A stretch of 64,000 bases of DNA, from positions 27,542 through 91,541 of the forward strand of contig NZ_JGVW01000072.1 of the NCBI RefSeq assembly GCF_000687455.2, in the 5' to 3' direction. A model generated the notes under the pieces. The model was not told the origin of the DNA. It made no database searches and saw only the letters and a list, made by a program, of their open reading frames with translations. The stretch comes from Burkholderia sp. lig30. GTDB taxonomy: Bacteria; Pseudomonadota; Gammaproteobacteria; Burkholderiales; Burkholderiaceae. The stretch's first letter is position 1. Each line of letters opens with the position of its first letter. Positions 54,010-63,865 of this stretch are shown in pieces. The position numbers and the translations under genes were made by a program.

Positions 54010-55158
54010 TCAGCCCCCCTTCGTCACGATGGTTTTCCACGAACCGCTCTTCACCTGATAGAGCGTCGACATGCCGCTCTTGAGCGAGCCATCGTTCGCG
54101 AACGCGATGCGGCCGGTGATGCCTTCGAAGTCGATCTTCTTGAGTGCCGGACGATACTGGCCCGGTTCGGTCGAGCCGGCTGCCTGCATCGCCTTGATCG
54201 CGGCCCAGGTCGCGTCGTAGCCGAACTGCGCGTACGACAGGACGTCGACGCCGAAGCGCTTCTTGAAGCGTTGCTCGAAATCCTTGCCCTGCGGCAGCTG
54301 GTCGAGCGGGCGACCGTATTCCCAGGCCATCGCGCCTTCGGCGGCAGGGCCGGCGATCTTGATGAACTCGGCGTCACGCACGCCGCCGCCGCCGACGAAC
54401 TGCGCGTTCAGGCCGAGCTGGCGCATCTGCTTGATAAAGTTCGCGGCAAGCGAATCGAGGCCGCCGAAGAAGATCAGGTCGACGTTCTTGCCCTTGAGGC
54501 TCGTGATCTGCGCGCGGAAATCGACCGCCTGGTTGTTGGTGAATTCGCGTGCGACGACCGCGCCGCCGGCCGCCTTGACCGCCTTCTCGAACTCGTCCGC
54601 CTCGCCCTGGCCGAACGCGGTGCGGTCGTCGACGATCGCGATGCGCTTCGGCTTCGTCACGTCCACCGCGTACTTGCCCGCGTTGCCGGCGTTCTGGCCG
54701 TCGGTCGCGATCACCATGAACATGTTCGCGAGCCCGCGGCTGGCCAGCGTCGGGTTGGTCGCGGCGGGATCGATGACGGGGATGCCCGCCTTGTCGTAGA
54801 CGACCGACGCGGGAATCGTCGTGCCCGAGTTGAAGTGGCCGACGACGACCGACACGCTCTTGTCGACAAGACTTTGCGCGGCCTGCACGCCGACGCGCGG
54901 GTCGGCCTGGTCGTCCTGCACGACGAGTTCGAAGCGGGCCGGCTTGCCGGCGATCTGTACCTTCTGCGCGACGGCGTCGTCGAGCGCGAGCTGGACGCCG
55001 TTTTGCAGATCCTTGCCGTAGCCGGCGTTCACGCCGGTCAGCGGCCCGGCGAAGCCGATCTTGACGGCGGTTTCGTCCGCCGCCTGCGCGGCCTGAAGGG
55101 CAAGGGTCGAGAGCGCGGATGCGAGCGCGACGGACAGCAGCGACTGGCGAAGATTCAT
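54010..55158 (-). CDS. Branched-chain amino-acid ABC transporter substrate-binding protein
   Basis: This 382-residue periplasmic binding protein has a signal peptide (about 1-27, cleaved after QAAQA). The type I periplasmic-binding fold has VKIGFAGPLTGVNAGYGKDLQNGVQLALDD, the LivJ/LivK motif, and later VVGHFNSGTTIPAS and DPAATNPTLASRG. The permease and ATPase genes are not adjacent, so it may serve a transporter encoded elsewhere. The start at the second ATG (55158) has AAGAGGA at proper spacing; the first ATG (55164) sits on top of it. Confidence 0.92.
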   Translation of the reverse strand: MNLRQSLLSVALASALSTLALQAAQAADETAVKIGFAGPLTGVNAGYGKDLQNGVQLALDDAVAQKVQIAGKPARFELVVQDDQADPRVGVQAAQSLVDKSVSVVVGHFNSGTTIPASVVYDKAGIPVIDPAATNPTLASRGLANMFMVIATDGQNAGNAGKYAVDVTKPKRIAIVDDRTAFGQGEADEFEKAVKAAGGAVVAREFTNNQAVDFRAQITSLKGKNVDLIFFGGLDSLAANFIKQMRQLGLNAQFVGGGGVRDAEFIKIAGPAAEGAMAWEYGRPLDQLPQGKDFEQRFKKRFGVDVLSYAQFGYDATWAAIKAMQAAGSTEPGQYRPALKKIDFEGITGRIAFANDGSLKSGMSTLYQVKSGSWKTIVTKGG

Positions 55159-55466
55159 ATTCATTCCTCTTGGCGACACCTGCAAATAAGACGGAGCGCG
55201 CGTCCGGCAAGCCGGCGCGCATGGCTGACGGGCGGTTTGGCCGCTTCTCGCAATCGGGCGGACTTCCTGGGCCTTCCCAGGACGGCGTCCCGGTCTGACC
55301 CGTGATGGCGTCCCGATTGCCTCAATTTATAGGGCGCCAATTTCGACGAGTCTTGTCAATTTTGGACATGTTCGATGCGGATTTCTGCATAGCCGGTCGC
55401 GGCCGCGGCCGCTGCGGCATCGCGTCGGGTGATCCCCCACGTGTGCCGCCGACTGTTTCATTTTCG

Positions 55467-55496
55467 TTGACGATGCTTTTCATTTTGTAATATAAA
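55467..55496 (+). promoter_or_regulatory. Promoter of the TonB-dependent receptor
   Basis: TTGACG (55467-55472) is followed by two overlapping -10 candidates: TAATAT (55488, spacing 15) and TATAAA (55491, spacing 18). This AT-rich patch is exceptional in this GC-rich region. Confidence 0.6.
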
Positions 55497-55513
55497 TGCG
55501 AACGAGTCGCATT
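55495..55513 (+). promoter_or_regulatory. Fur-like operator overlapping the receptor promoter
   Basis: AATGCGA-ACGAG-TCGCATT is a 19-base perfect inverted repeat with the size and symmetry of Fur boxes, and GCATTCGTATTAATG continues it to the right. It overlaps the predicted -10 and transcription start of a siderophore receptor gene, where iron-dependent repression is expected. Confidence 0.6.
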
Positions 55514-55609
55514 CGTATTAATGAGGTGTCCCGAAACGGGAAGCGAGTCGCCGGACAGCGGGCGGCCGGAACCGCGCGGGGCCGACGACAGGAAGAGGAA
55601 ACGTCAACG

Positions 55610-57724
55610 ATGATCAGCAGCCGGCCGGGCCGTGCCCGTGTGCACACGCATTGGGGGCGCCCGCTTGCGCGGGCGCTGGTGGCGTCGGGGTGGGCGAGCG
55701 CGGGCGGCGCGGAGCAGGTGCTCGCGCCCGTCGAGGTGACGGCGGCGCGCGCCGGCGCGCACAGCTTCGCGCCCGCCGACGTCGGGGTCGGCCCGTATCG
55801 CGGCCAGGACATCGTCGACGTGCCGGCGAGTGTCAACGTGGTGACGCGGGCGGTGCTCGACGCGCAGGGCGATCGCGGCCTGTACGACGCGCTGCGCAAT
55901 GTGCCCGGCGTGAGCCGCCAGCAACTCAACGGGCTCGCGTACGACAACCTGTCGGTGCGCGGCATCCCGCTCGACAACCGCTCGAGCTATCGGATCGACG
56001 GCGTGCTGCCGTTCGACAACAATATCGCGATCCCGATGGAGGACAAGGAGCGCGTCGAGGTGCTGAAGGGTGCGTCGGCGTTGTATTACGGCTTCGTGCC
56101 GCCGGCGGGCATCGTGAACCTGGTGATGAAGCGCGCGGGCGCGAAGCCTGTGACCCGTCTGACGCTCGGCACCGACACGAACGGCTCCGCGCTCGTGCAC
56201 GCGGATCTCGGCCGTCGCTTCGGCGCCGACCAGCAGTTCGGCATCCGGATCAACGCGGTCGGCAATCATGTCGAGGCGCCCGTCGACGGCGACCGCGGCC
56301 ATCGCAACCTGTTCTCGGCCGCGCTCGACTGGCGCGTGACGAACCGGCTGAAGCTGGCGTACGACTTCGAGCAGATCGATCAGCGGATCGTCGAGCAGGC
56401 GGGCATCGTGCCGCTCGCCGCGAAGAACGGCGCGATCACGCTGCCCGTGCTGCCCGATCCGTCGCGCCTGCTCGTGCCGGGCGACCAGAAGACCCACGCG
56501 TCGGCGACGACGCACCTGCTGCGCGCGGACTATGCGTTCTCGGACGACTGGAGCGCGACGCTGACGGCCGGGCAGTCGACGACCTGGCGCGACCGGCGCC
56601 TGTGGATGTTCCAGAAGTACAACGTCGCGACGGGCGCGGGCACGCTGCAGGAAAGCGTGCAGGACGGGCAGCAGTACGAGAACCGGAACCTGCGGCTCGA
56701 CGTGAACGGCGCGTTCCGCACCGGCTTCGTGTCGCACGACCTGACGCTCGGCGTCGCGCAGAACTGGCTGCACCAGCCGAGTTTCACGACTGACTACTAC
56801 ACCGCGAAACAGAACCTGTACGCGCCCGTCGCCGTCACGTCGCTCACGCCCGCGGGCTCGAAGGACTTCAACGAGCAGAACGTCGTCGACCGCGGCGCGT
56901 ATGCGTTCGACCGGATGTCGCTGACGCCGCGCCTGGACGTGATCGCCGGCGCGCGCCATGGGCGCTTTCGAAGCACGCAGCTCGGCTCGCCTGCGTCGGC
57001 GGTGAGCCGGGTGACGCCGACCGCGAGCGTGATCTACAAGGTGCTGGCGGACACGAGCGTCTATGCGAGCTACGTCGAGGGGCTCGAGTCGGCCGGCACC
57101 GCACCCGCGACCGCGGCGAACGCGTACCAGATGTTGCCCGCCGCCGTGAGCCGTCAGCAGGAAATCGGCGTGCGCAGCCGGATCGCCGGCGACGCGCTCG
57201 CGTCGCTCGCGTTCTTCAACCTGCGCCGGGCATCGGCGGGAACGGACGCGAACAACGTGTATGCGATCAACGGCAGCGCGCGTTTTCGCGGCGTCGAGTT
57301 CTCGCTGCAGGGCGACGTGACGAAGCAGCTTTCGATGCTCGCGTCGGCGGTATGGCTGAACGCACGACAGGTGGACTCGACCGACGCGGCGCTCGTCGGC
57401 CGGGTGCCGGAGAACACGCCGCGCGTGATGGCGAGCCTGTTCGCCGAGTACCGGATCGCGGCGGTGCAGGGGCTGTCGCTCAACGGTGGCATCTACTACA
57501 CCGGGTCGCGCGCGGTGAACAACGCGAACCAGGCATGGATCGGCGGCTATACGCTTTTCACGGCGGGGGCGCGCTATGCGACGACGCTGCTCGGCAAGCG
57601 TGCGACGTTCCAGGCCAATCTCGAGAACGCGACCGACAAGCGCTACTGGAGCGCCGCGGGCTCGAACCAGCTCGGCGTCGGGCTGCCGCGCACGCTCGCG
57701 CTGTCGTCGACGCTCGAGTTCTGA
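55610..57724 (+). CDS. TonB-dependent siderophore receptor
   Basis: This 704-residue outer-membrane receptor has an N-terminal plug (VPASVNVVTRAVLDAQGDRGLYDALRNVPGVS, then SVRGIPLDNRSSYRIDGVLP and ERVEVLKGASALYYG). A 22-strand beta-barrel follows, with the typical C-terminal TLEF ending in Phe. It should import a ferric siderophore energised by TonB. The signal peptide is unusually weak: the segment before VLAPVEVTAARAG has only a short hydrophobic run (LARALVASGWASAGG). The chosen ATG follows GGAAGAGGAA. No siderophore biosynthesis genes are nearby. Confidence 0.9.
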   Translation: MISSRPGRARVHTHWGRPLARALVASGWASAGGAEQVLAPVEVTAARAGAHSFAPADVGVGPYRGQDIVDVPASVNVVTRAVLDAQGDRGLYDALRNVPGVSRQQLNGLAYDNLSVRGIPLDNRSSYRIDGVLPFDNNIAIPMEDKERVEVLKGASALYYGFVPPAGIVNLVMKRAGAKPVTRLTLGTDTNGSALVHADLGRRFGADQQFGIRINAVGNHVEAPVDGDRGHRNLFSAALDWRVTNRLKLAYDFEQIDQRIVEQAGIVPLAAKNGAITLPVLPDPSRLLVPGDQKTHASATTHLLRADYAFSDDWSATLTAGQSTTWRDRRLWMFQKYNVATGAGTLQESVQDGQQYENRNLRLDVNGAFRTGFVSHDLTLGVAQNWLHQPSFTTDYYTAKQNLYAPVAVTSLTPAGSKDFNEQNVVDRGAYAFDRMSLTPRLDVIAGARHGRFRSTQLGSPASAVSRVTPTASVIYKVLADTSVYASYVEGLESAGTAPATAANAYQMLPAAVSRQQEIGVRSRIAGDALASLAFFNLRRASAGTDANNVYAINGSARFRGVEFSLQGDVTKQLSMLASAVWLNARQVDSTDAALVGRVPENTPRVMASLFAEYRIAAVQGLSLNGGIYYTGSRAVNNANQAWIGGYTLFTAGARYATTLLGKRATFQANLENATDKRYWSAAGSNQLGVGLPRTLALSSTLEF

Positions 57725-57877
57725 GCAACTGTCCTCGAGAGTCGAGCGGGATGAAGCGCCGGATTCCAGTCCGAACCGTGTTCGGCGATTGCGTCGAGCG
57801 CGTCAGCCGCTGGCGCATGCAGGCGGCGCGGGCGCCGGCCGGCATCCTTCCAGCCCCGGAGGTTCGCGCGGCGGGCG

Positions 57878-59968
57878 TCAGGAGGTCGCGATCAGCGGGT
57901 CGCTCGCGCTCGGGCGGCCGGTCTCGACGTGGCCCGCGAAGCGGCGCAGGAAACCGTCCGGCGTGCCGTCGGTCACGCTGAGGTCGTACCAGCCGTGGCT
58001 GCCGCGCAGGTCCCACCCGTCGTCGACCTGCTGGCCGGGCTGCAGGTCGTAGACGCGCGGGCCGCCGCTGCGGTATGCGTTCGTCACCGTCAGCCGCACC
58101 GGCGCGGCGCCCGGGTTCGACAGGCGCAGCGTGACATTGCCGTTCGCGGTGTCATGGTCGTAGCGAGCTTCCGGGTGGTGGCGCGCGTGCGTGGCGCCGG
58201 ACCGGAATGCGCCGCGGAACCGGCACAGAAAGCCGTTCGGGCCGTGCACCGACAGATCGTAGACGCCGGGTGACGGCGATGCCGGCCAGGTGTCGGACAG
58301 CTGCTTGCCCGCTTCGACCGTGTACGTCCACGGCCCCGCCGCGCGGTTCGCCGAGTGGACGTTGAATGCCGCGCCCGCTCGGCCGGCATTCGCGAACGTG
58401 AGCCTGAACGTGCCGCTCGCGCCGTCGAGGCGGCCGTGCACGAACAGCGCGTACGGCAGCGGCCGGGCGGGGCGCAGGCCCGGCTCCTGTTTCGGCAGCG
58501 CCTGCACGGCGGGCGGCACCGGCACGTAGCTCGGGTGCCGGTCGCGGTCGGCGGGCGCGTAGCCGCTCGTGTCCGGCAGCCGCGGCCAGCCCGCGTCGGG
58601 ATTCGCGAAGTCGAACGCGGACGTCAGGTCGCCGCACACGGCGCGGCGCCACGGCGACACGTTGCCCGCCCGGATCGCGTACTGCGCGCCGAAGCGCGCT
58701 TCGATGAATTGCAGCAGCGACGTGTGATCGAAGGTCTGCGAGCACACCCAGCCGCCCTTGCTCCACGGCGACACCACGAGCATCGGCACGCGCGGGCCGA
58801 GGCCGCACGGGCCGGCCATGTGGTTCGCGTCGCCAGCGAACGTCTCGCCGGCGGTCGTGACCGTCGACAGGCCGTCGTCGCGCGACGGCGGCGCATACGG
58901 CGGCGCGACGTGGTCGAAGAAGCCGTCGTTTTCGTCGTAGGTGATGAAAAGTGCGGTCCTGCTCCACACCTCCGGATTCGACGTCAGCGCGTCGAGCACC
59001 TGTTCGATGTACCACGCGCCATAGTTGGCCGGCCAGTTCGGATGCTCCGAATACGCTTCCGGGGAGCAGATCCACGACACCTGCGGCAGCGTGCCGTTCG
59101 CGACATCCCGCCGCAGCACGTCGAACAGCGTGCCGCCCGCGCTCACGTTGGTGCCGGTGCGCGCCTTCTCGTAGAGCGGCGAGCCGGGCTGCGCGCGGCG
59201 GTACGCGTTGAAGAAGAGCAGCGCGTTGTCGCCGTAGTTGCCGATGTACGGGTTCTGTGTCCAGCCCCACGCGCCCGCCGCATCGAGCCCCATGCCGACG
59301 TCCTGGTAGATCTTCCATGACACGCCGGCCTGCTCGAGCACCTCGGGGTAGGTCGTCCAGCCGCAGCCGGACGTGTCGTTGCCGAGCGCCGGGCCGCCGC
59401 CCGCGCCGTCGTTGCCGATGCAGCCCGTCCACATGTAGTACCGGTTCGGGTCCGTCGAGCTCGGGATCGAGCAGTGATAGGCGTCGCAGATCGTGAACGC
59501 GTCGGCGAGCTGGTAGTGGAACGGGATGTCGCCGCGCCGCAGGTACGCCATCGTCGTCGTGCCCTTGTTCGGCACCCACCGGTCCCAGCGGCCCCGGTTC
59601 CATGCCGCGTGCATGTCCTGCCAGCCATGGGGGAGATCCTGCAGGAACTGCATGCCGAGGTCGTCCGCGCCCGGATGGAACGGCAGCAGGCAGGCCGCGC
59701 CGTTCGGCTGGTGGAATACCGGCAGGCCGCCAGGCAGCATCAGCGGACGCGGATCGCCGAAACCGCGCACGCCGCGCAACGTGCCGAAGTAATGGTCGAA
59801 CGAGCGGTTCTCCTGCATCAGGATCACGATGTGCTCGACGTCCCGGATTGTCCCGGTGCGGCGGTTTGCCGGAATCGCGAGCGCGGCGCGGATCGCGGGC
59901 GGGAACAGGTTCAGCGCCGCGGCGCCGGCGGCAAGCCGCAGGAAGCCGCGGCGATTCGCGTGGGTCAT
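57878..59968 (-). CDS. Tat-exported phosphocholine-specific phospholipase C
   Basis: This 696-residue enzyme hydrolyses phosphatidylcholine or sphingomyelin. A Tat signal (NRRGFLRLAAGAAALNLFPPA) leads the acid-phosphatase-like catalytic domain with HIVILMQENRSFDHYFG, TYDENDGFFDHVAPP and QTFDHTSLLQFIEARFG. Two repeated C-terminal domains (about 500-690) each end in a YDLSV...GFLxRF segment. This layout matches the non-haemolytic and haemolytic PlcN/PlcH family; the exact type is not certain. Such enzymes are secreted factors acting on host or environmental phospholipids. Confidence 0.94.
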   Translation of the reverse strand: MTHANRRGFLRLAAGAAALNLFPPAIRAALAIPANRRTGTIRDVEHIVILMQENRSFDHYFGTLRGVRGFGDPRPLMLPGGLPVFHQPNGAACLLPFHPGADDLGMQFLQDLPHGWQDMHAAWNRGRWDRWVPNKGTTTMAYLRRGDIPFHYQLADAFTICDAYHCSIPSSTDPNRYYMWTGCIGNDGAGGGPALGNDTSGCGWTTYPEVLEQAGVSWKIYQDVGMGLDAAGAWGWTQNPYIGNYGDNALLFFNAYRRAQPGSPLYEKARTGTNVSAGGTLFDVLRRDVANGTLPQVSWICSPEAYSEHPNWPANYGAWYIEQVLDALTSNPEVWSRTALFITYDENDGFFDHVAPPYAPPSRDDGLSTVTTAGETFAGDANHMAGPCGLGPRVPMLVVSPWSKGGWVCSQTFDHTSLLQFIEARFGAQYAIRAGNVSPWRRAVCGDLTSAFDFANPDAGWPRLPDTSGYAPADRDRHPSYVPVPPAVQALPKQEPGLRPARPLPYALFVHGRLDGASGTFRLTFANAGRAGAAFNVHSANRAAGPWTYTVEAGKQLSDTWPASPSPGVYDLSVHGPNGFLCRFRGAFRSGATHARHHPEARYDHDTANGNVTLRLSNPGAAPVRLTVTNAYRSGGPRVYDLQPGQQVDDGWDLRGSHGWYDLSVTDGTPDGFLRRFAGHVETGRPSASDPLIATS

Positions 59969-60028
59969 GTGTCGGTATCGGTGCGGAAGGGAAGGGCGCC
60001 GGGCGATGCCGGCCGCGCGCGGGCCACG

Positions 60029-60892
60029 TTACGCGGCGTCGGTCACCCACGCGCCGAACCACTCGCTCGGGCTGGCGATCTCGTCTTGCGCGGCGACCAG
60101 CTCCAGCTCGTAGCGGCGCGCGTCGTAGGTCGCCTTGACGACCGCATGCACGGCCGCGAGCGTGTGCTCGAACGCGGCGCGCACCGAGTCGCCGCGCAGG
60201 CGGCGCGCGACGAAGATCGCGCTCGTCAGGTCGCCAACGCCGACCGGATGGCGCGGAAACGCGTAGAGCGGCCGCTGGCCGATCCACGCCTCGGTCTCGG
60301 TCACGGCGAGCATGTTGAAGCGGTCGGCCGGGCTGTTGCGGTCGTGCAGGTGCTTGACGAGGATCAGTTTCGGGCCGCGGCGGATCAGCGCGCGGCACGC
60401 GTCGACCGCGTCGGCGACCGTCTCGATGTGCCGCCCGGCGAGCTTTTGCAGTTCGGTGTGATTGGGCGCCATGCCGTCGGCGAGCGTGGGCATCTCGTGG
60501 ACGATGAATTCCTCTACGCCCGGCTCGGGGCGGATGCCGCCCGTCTGGCCCATCGCCGGGTCGCAGAAATACCACGCGTTCGGGTTCATCGCCTTCACCG
60601 CGCGCACGATCTCGACGGTCGCCCGCGCCTGCGCGGGCGAGCCGAGAAAGCCCGAGAGCACCGCGTCGCAGCGCTTGAGTGCGCCGATCGCCGCGATGCC
60701 GTCGACGAGCTCTTCCATCTTCGCGGCGTCGATCGCGCTGCCGGCCCAGTGGCCGTACTGCATGTGGTTCGACAGCTGAACCGTGTTGAGCGGCCAGACA
60801 TTGACGCCGAGCCGCTGCATCGGGAACACGGCCGCGCTGTTGCCGGCGTGGCCGTAGATCACGTGCGACTGGATGCTGAGGACGTTTTTCAT
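60029..60892 (-). CDS. pdxY: Pyridoxal kinase PdxY
   Basis: This 287-residue ribokinase-fold enzyme phosphorylates pyridoxal in vitamin B6 salvage. The start [29 protein letters not shown] is the PdxY signature. [13 protein letters not shown] and the C-terminal [18 protein letters not shown], with the catalytic Asp, are further landmarks. It is encoded 60 bases upstream of the phospholipase gene on the same strand, but the two are functionally unrelated. Confidence 0.95.
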   Translation of the reverse strand: MKNVLSIQSHVIYGHAGNSAAVFPMQRLGVNVWPLNTVQLSNHMQYGHWAGSAIDAAKMEELVDGIAAIGALKRCDAVLSGFLGSPAQARATVEIVRAVKAMNPNAWYFCDPAMGQTGGIRPEPGVEEFIVHEMPTLADGMAPNHTELQKLAGRHIETVADAVDACRALIRRGPKLILVKHLHDRNSPADRFNMLAVTETEAWIGQRPLYAFPRHPVGVGDLTSAIFVARRLRGDSVRAAFEHTLAAVHAVVKATYDARRYELELVAAQDEIASPSEWFGAWVTDAA

Positions 60893-61066
60893 GGGGCGCT
60901 CGCCTGCATGCGGTTCGGGGTCACGTCAAACGATACCCGAGTTCAGCATCCACGAGAAAGCGGCTCGCGCGGGCATGTTGCGACGCCGTCAACGCGTACC
61001 GCGTAGAATCCCGTGTGGCACGGGGCTGCCCGCCGCCGCCGTGCGTCACTCGTCATCGTCACCGCC

Positions 61067-62128
61067 ATGCTTCCGATTCGCAAGATGTCGTCCGCTTCGC
61101 GCGCCGCCGTGCTCGGCGCGATTCTCGCCGCTTGCGTGGCGCCCTGGGCGGGGGCCGCGTCCCCGGCGCCCGGCGGCAACGAAGGGCCGGCCTACGGCCC
61201 GCAACTGGAGGGCTTCGCCTATCCCGCGCCGGTGCATCGCTACGCGTTCGCATCGCAGCGCCAGACCCTCGAGATGACGTACATGGACGTGCATCCCGTG
61301 CATCCGAACGGCCGCACGGTGGTGCTGCTGCACGGCAAGAACTTCTGCGCGGCGACCTGGGAGGAGACGATCGCCACGCTCAGCCACGCCGGCTACCGCG
61401 TGATCGCGCCGGACCAGATCGGGTTCTGCAAGTCGACGAAGCCGGCGCGCTACCAGTACAGCTTCCAGCAGCTCGCGCACAACACGCACGCGCTGCTCGA
61501 ATCGCTCGGCATCCGGGCGGCCACGATCGTCGGCCACTCGACCGGCGGCATGCTGGCGATTCGCTACGCGCTGATGTATCCGAACGCGACCGAGCAGCTG
61601 GTGCTCGTCAACCCGATCGGCCTGGAGGACTGGAAGGCGCTGGGCGTGCCGCCGCTGTCGGTCGACTACTGGTATGCGCGCGAGCTGAAGACGACTGCCG
61701 GCGGGATACGGCGCTACGAGCAGGCGAGCTACTATGCGGGCGAGTGGTCGCCGGCATACGAGCGCTGGGTGCAGATGCTGGCGGGCATGTATCGCGGCCC
61801 GGGCAAGGACGCGGTCGCATGGAACTCCGCGCTCGTCTACGACATGATCTTCACGCAGCCGGTCGTCTACGAGCTGGGCGCGATCCGCGTGCCGACGCTG
61901 CTGATGATCGGCGACAAGGACACCACCGCGATCGGCAAGGACGTCGCGCCGCCCGACGTGCATGCGAAGCTCGGACATTACGCGGAGCTCGCGAAGCGCA
62001 CGCAGGCGGCGATTCCGGGCGCCACGCTGGTGGAGTTCGCCGCGCTCGGCCACGCGCCGCAGATACAGGACCCGGCGACGTTCCACAAGGCGCTGCTGGA
62101 CGGGCTCGCCGCCGTGCATCCGCGCTGA
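61067..62128 (+). CDS. Exported alpha/beta hydrolase
   Basis: This 353-residue hydrolase has a signal peptide (about 7-30, ending GAASPAPG). The fold has HGKNFCAATWEETIATL with the oxyanion region, the nucleophile Ser in VGHSTGGMLAIRYAL, an Asp in LMIGDKDTT and the His in ALGHAPQIQDP. The full catalytic triad is visible. It resembles the lysophospholipase/esterase-like hydrolases of proteobacteria; the substrate is unknown. The ATG at 61067 is favoured because it starts just before the hydrophobic core of the signal. Confidence 0.87.
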   Translation: MLPIRKMSSASRAAVLGAILAACVAPWAGAASPAPGGNEGPAYGPQLEGFAYPAPVHRYAFASQRQTLEMTYMDVHPVHPNGRTVVLLHGKNFCAATWEETIATLSHAGYRVIAPDQIGFCKSTKPARYQYSFQQLAHNTHALLESLGIRAATIVGHSTGGMLAIRYALMYPNATEQLVLVNPIGLEDWKALGVPPLSVDYWYARELKTTAGGIRRYEQASYYAGEWSPAYERWVQMLAGMYRGPGKDAVAWNSALVYDMIFTQPVVYELGAIRVPTLLMIGDKDTTAIGKDVAPPDVHAKLGHYAELAKRTQAAIPGATLVEFAALGHAPQIQDPATFHKALLDGLAAVHPR

Positions 62129-62168
62129 CCGGCGCCGTGGCCCGGCGCGTGGCCAGCGGGTGCTCCGA

Positions 62169-62212
62169 GGGCAATCAGCGGGCAATCAGCGGGCAATCAG
62201 CGGGCAATCAGC
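62169..62212. repeat. Four tandem copies of an 11-bp unit at a gene end
   Basis: GGGCAATCAGC is repeated four times without error. The stop codon of the luciferase-like gene (minus strand) lies in the copy it meets first, so a change in copy number would not alter that protein. The repeat fills the space between two convergent genes. Confidence 0.93.
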
Positions 62213-63218
62213 GGGCGGCCGGACGCGCGTCGCTCGCCAGATCGTCGCGGATCTCCGCGGCAATCTCGAACGAGCGCAGCCGCGCGGCGTGATCGTGGAT
62301 CTGCGCGGTGATGATCAGCTCGTCCGCGCCCGTCTGCGCGATCCGGTCGCGCAGTTGCTCGCGCACCGTGTCGCGCGAGCCGACCGCGGCGAACGACAGC
62401 GAATGCGCGACGTTCGCGAGTTCCAGCTCGCTCGCGTCGAGCGTGTCGACCGGCGGCGGCAGCTTGCCGGGCGTGCCGCGCCGCAGGTTGATGAATTGTT
62501 GCTGCAGCGACGTGAACAGGCGGCGCGCCTCGTCGTCGGTTCCCGCTGCGAACACGTTGACCCCGACCATCGCGTACGGCTTCGGCCATGCGGCGGACGG
62601 CCGGTATTGCGCGCGGTACAGTTCGAGCGCGCGTGTCAGGTAGTCCGGCGCGAAATGCGACGCGAACGCGAACGGCAACCCCATCATCGCGGCGAGCTGC
62701 GCGCTGAAGAGGCTCGAGCCGAGCAGCCAGACCGGCACGTCGAGCCCCGCGCCGGGCACCGCGCGCACGCGCTGGCCGGACGCCGGCTCGGCGAAATAGC
62801 GCAGCAGCTCGGCGACGTCGTCGGGAAACGCGTCGGCGCTGCCGACGAGGTCGCGACGCAGCGCGCGGGCGGTCGTCTGGTCGGTGCCCGGCGCGCGGCC
62901 GAGGCCGAGGTCGATGCGGCCGGGATAGAGCGACGCGAGCGTCCCGAACTGTTCGGCGATCACGAGCGGCGCATGGTTCGGCAGCATGATGCCGCCGGAG
63001 CCGACCCGGATCGTGCGCGTGCCGCCGGCGACGTGGCCGATCACGACGGCGGTCGCGGCACTCGCGATGCCGGGCATGTTGTGATGCTCGGCCAGCCAGT
63101 AGCGGCGGTAGCCCCAGCGCTCGGCATGCTGCGCAAGGTCGAGCGTATTACGGAATGCCTGGGCCGCATCGGCGCCGGCGGGAATCGGGGCAAGATCGAG
63201 AACGGAAAATGAAGTCAT
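62208..63218 (-). CDS. Luciferase-like (LLM class) flavin-dependent monooxygenase
   Basis: This 336-residue bacterial-luciferase-fold oxidoreductase uses reduced flavin. Landmarks are [40 protein letters not shown], and the [21 protein letters not shown] segment typical of the LLM/NrtA-like group. The substrate is unknown. The start MTSFSVLDL is used because the longer frame adds 16 non-conserved residues. The stop lies inside an 11-bp tandem repeat. Confidence 0.9.
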   Translation of the reverse strand: MTSFSVLDLAPIPAGADAAQAFRNTLDLAQHAERWGYRRYWLAEHHNMPGIASAATAVVIGHVAGGTRTIRVGSGGIMLPNHAPLVIAEQFGTLASLYPGRIDLGLGRAPGTDQTTARALRRDLVGSADAFPDDVAELLRYFAEPASGQRVRAVPGAGLDVPVWLLGSSLFSAQLAAMMGLPFAFASHFAPDYLTRALELYRAQYRPSAAWPKPYAMVGVNVFAAGTDDEARRLFTSLQQQFINLRRGTPGKLPPPVDTLDASELELANVAHSLSFAAVGSRDTVREQLRDRIAQTGADELIITAQIHDHAARLRSFEIAAEIRDDLASDARPAAR

Positions 63219-63865
63219 CGCGGTGAAACCTTCGAACGAGAGGCGCGCGGTGATGCGCGGACGCAACAGATGCCGATAATTTTGCCAAAGGGTTCCGGAT
63301 CGCGCTGACGCTGCGCGGATACCCCTGCCATCGAAATGGATGCCGCCGCGGCCGATTGCCCCATCCGACGAAGCTGGTTCGATTGTTGCGAAATTTGGTG
63401 TAATGATTTGAAAATTACGAATTTTTACGAGAATTTCCTGCGAATGGGGTCGCGCTTACACCAATCCGCGCAAGCTTGCTTCGACGAGGCTGCAATTCGC
63501 CTTCATCGCGCTTACGTTCGGGTGAACGAGATTGCACCGGAATGGTTCGCCGCGACATGGATTTGCCGATTTCGCACCAGTGCGTTTCATCGGAGTACCG
63601 AGCGCACGATGCCGCACGCTGCTAAAATTCGGCGTTTACCCATATCGTGCTGACGGTTTCCGTTCAATCTTCCTGCGTTTTGCTGAAACGTCACGCGGGG
63701 AGCGCCCCGAAAGAGGGGCTTGGCCGCTTTCGTGCACGTTGAGTGCCCCCAATCAGACGCAGCCGGAACAAGGAGTCGGGTCGTGCCCGCGTTCGTCCCA
63801 GTCGGATCATCCATCTCTCGCTCAATCGATCGCCGCCGCGGCCCGGCTGCGGGAGGGTGCAGCGC
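63219..63865. other. 647-bp intergenic region with an AT-rich patch
   Basis: No convincing gene is present; a 105-codon plus-strand frame (63336-63653) is not recognisable and has an odd composition. An AT-rich stretch (about 63390-63435) stands out against the GC-rich background and may mark a promoter or old insertion. A dyad GCCCC-GAAAGA-GGGGC (about 63702-63717) lies before the next gene. Confidence 0.55.

Larger units (their letters stand above)
55159..55609. promoter_or_regulatory. 451-bp divergent region upstream of the TonB receptor
   Basis: No gene is supported. It contains the hairpin TCCTGGG-CCTT-CCCAGGA (55265-55282), a nine-base direct repeat GGCGTCCCG (55284 and 55307), and a minus-strand TATAAAT (near 55325). 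The receptor promoter and operator lie at 55467-55513. The last 96 bases are the receptor leader. Confidence 0.55.

Noticed and set aside
55325..55360. TTGACA and TATAAA on the minus strand as promoter of the binding-protein gene
   Set aside because: The spacing is about 22 bases, too long for a sigma-70 promoter; the TATAAA may still be a -10 with a different -35.
58152..60575. 807-codon minus-strand frame in a second frame of the phospholipase region
   Set aside because: It overlaps phospholipase C and pdxY in another frame and is Arg-rich without motifs.
62169..62212. Tandem repeats as a possible CRISPR
   Set aside because: The units are 11 bp with no spacers and no cas genes nearby.
63336..63653. 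105-codon plus-strand frame upstream of the last gene
   Set aside because: Unrecognised, no ribosome binding site, and its composition differs from the native genes; more likely a chance frame.
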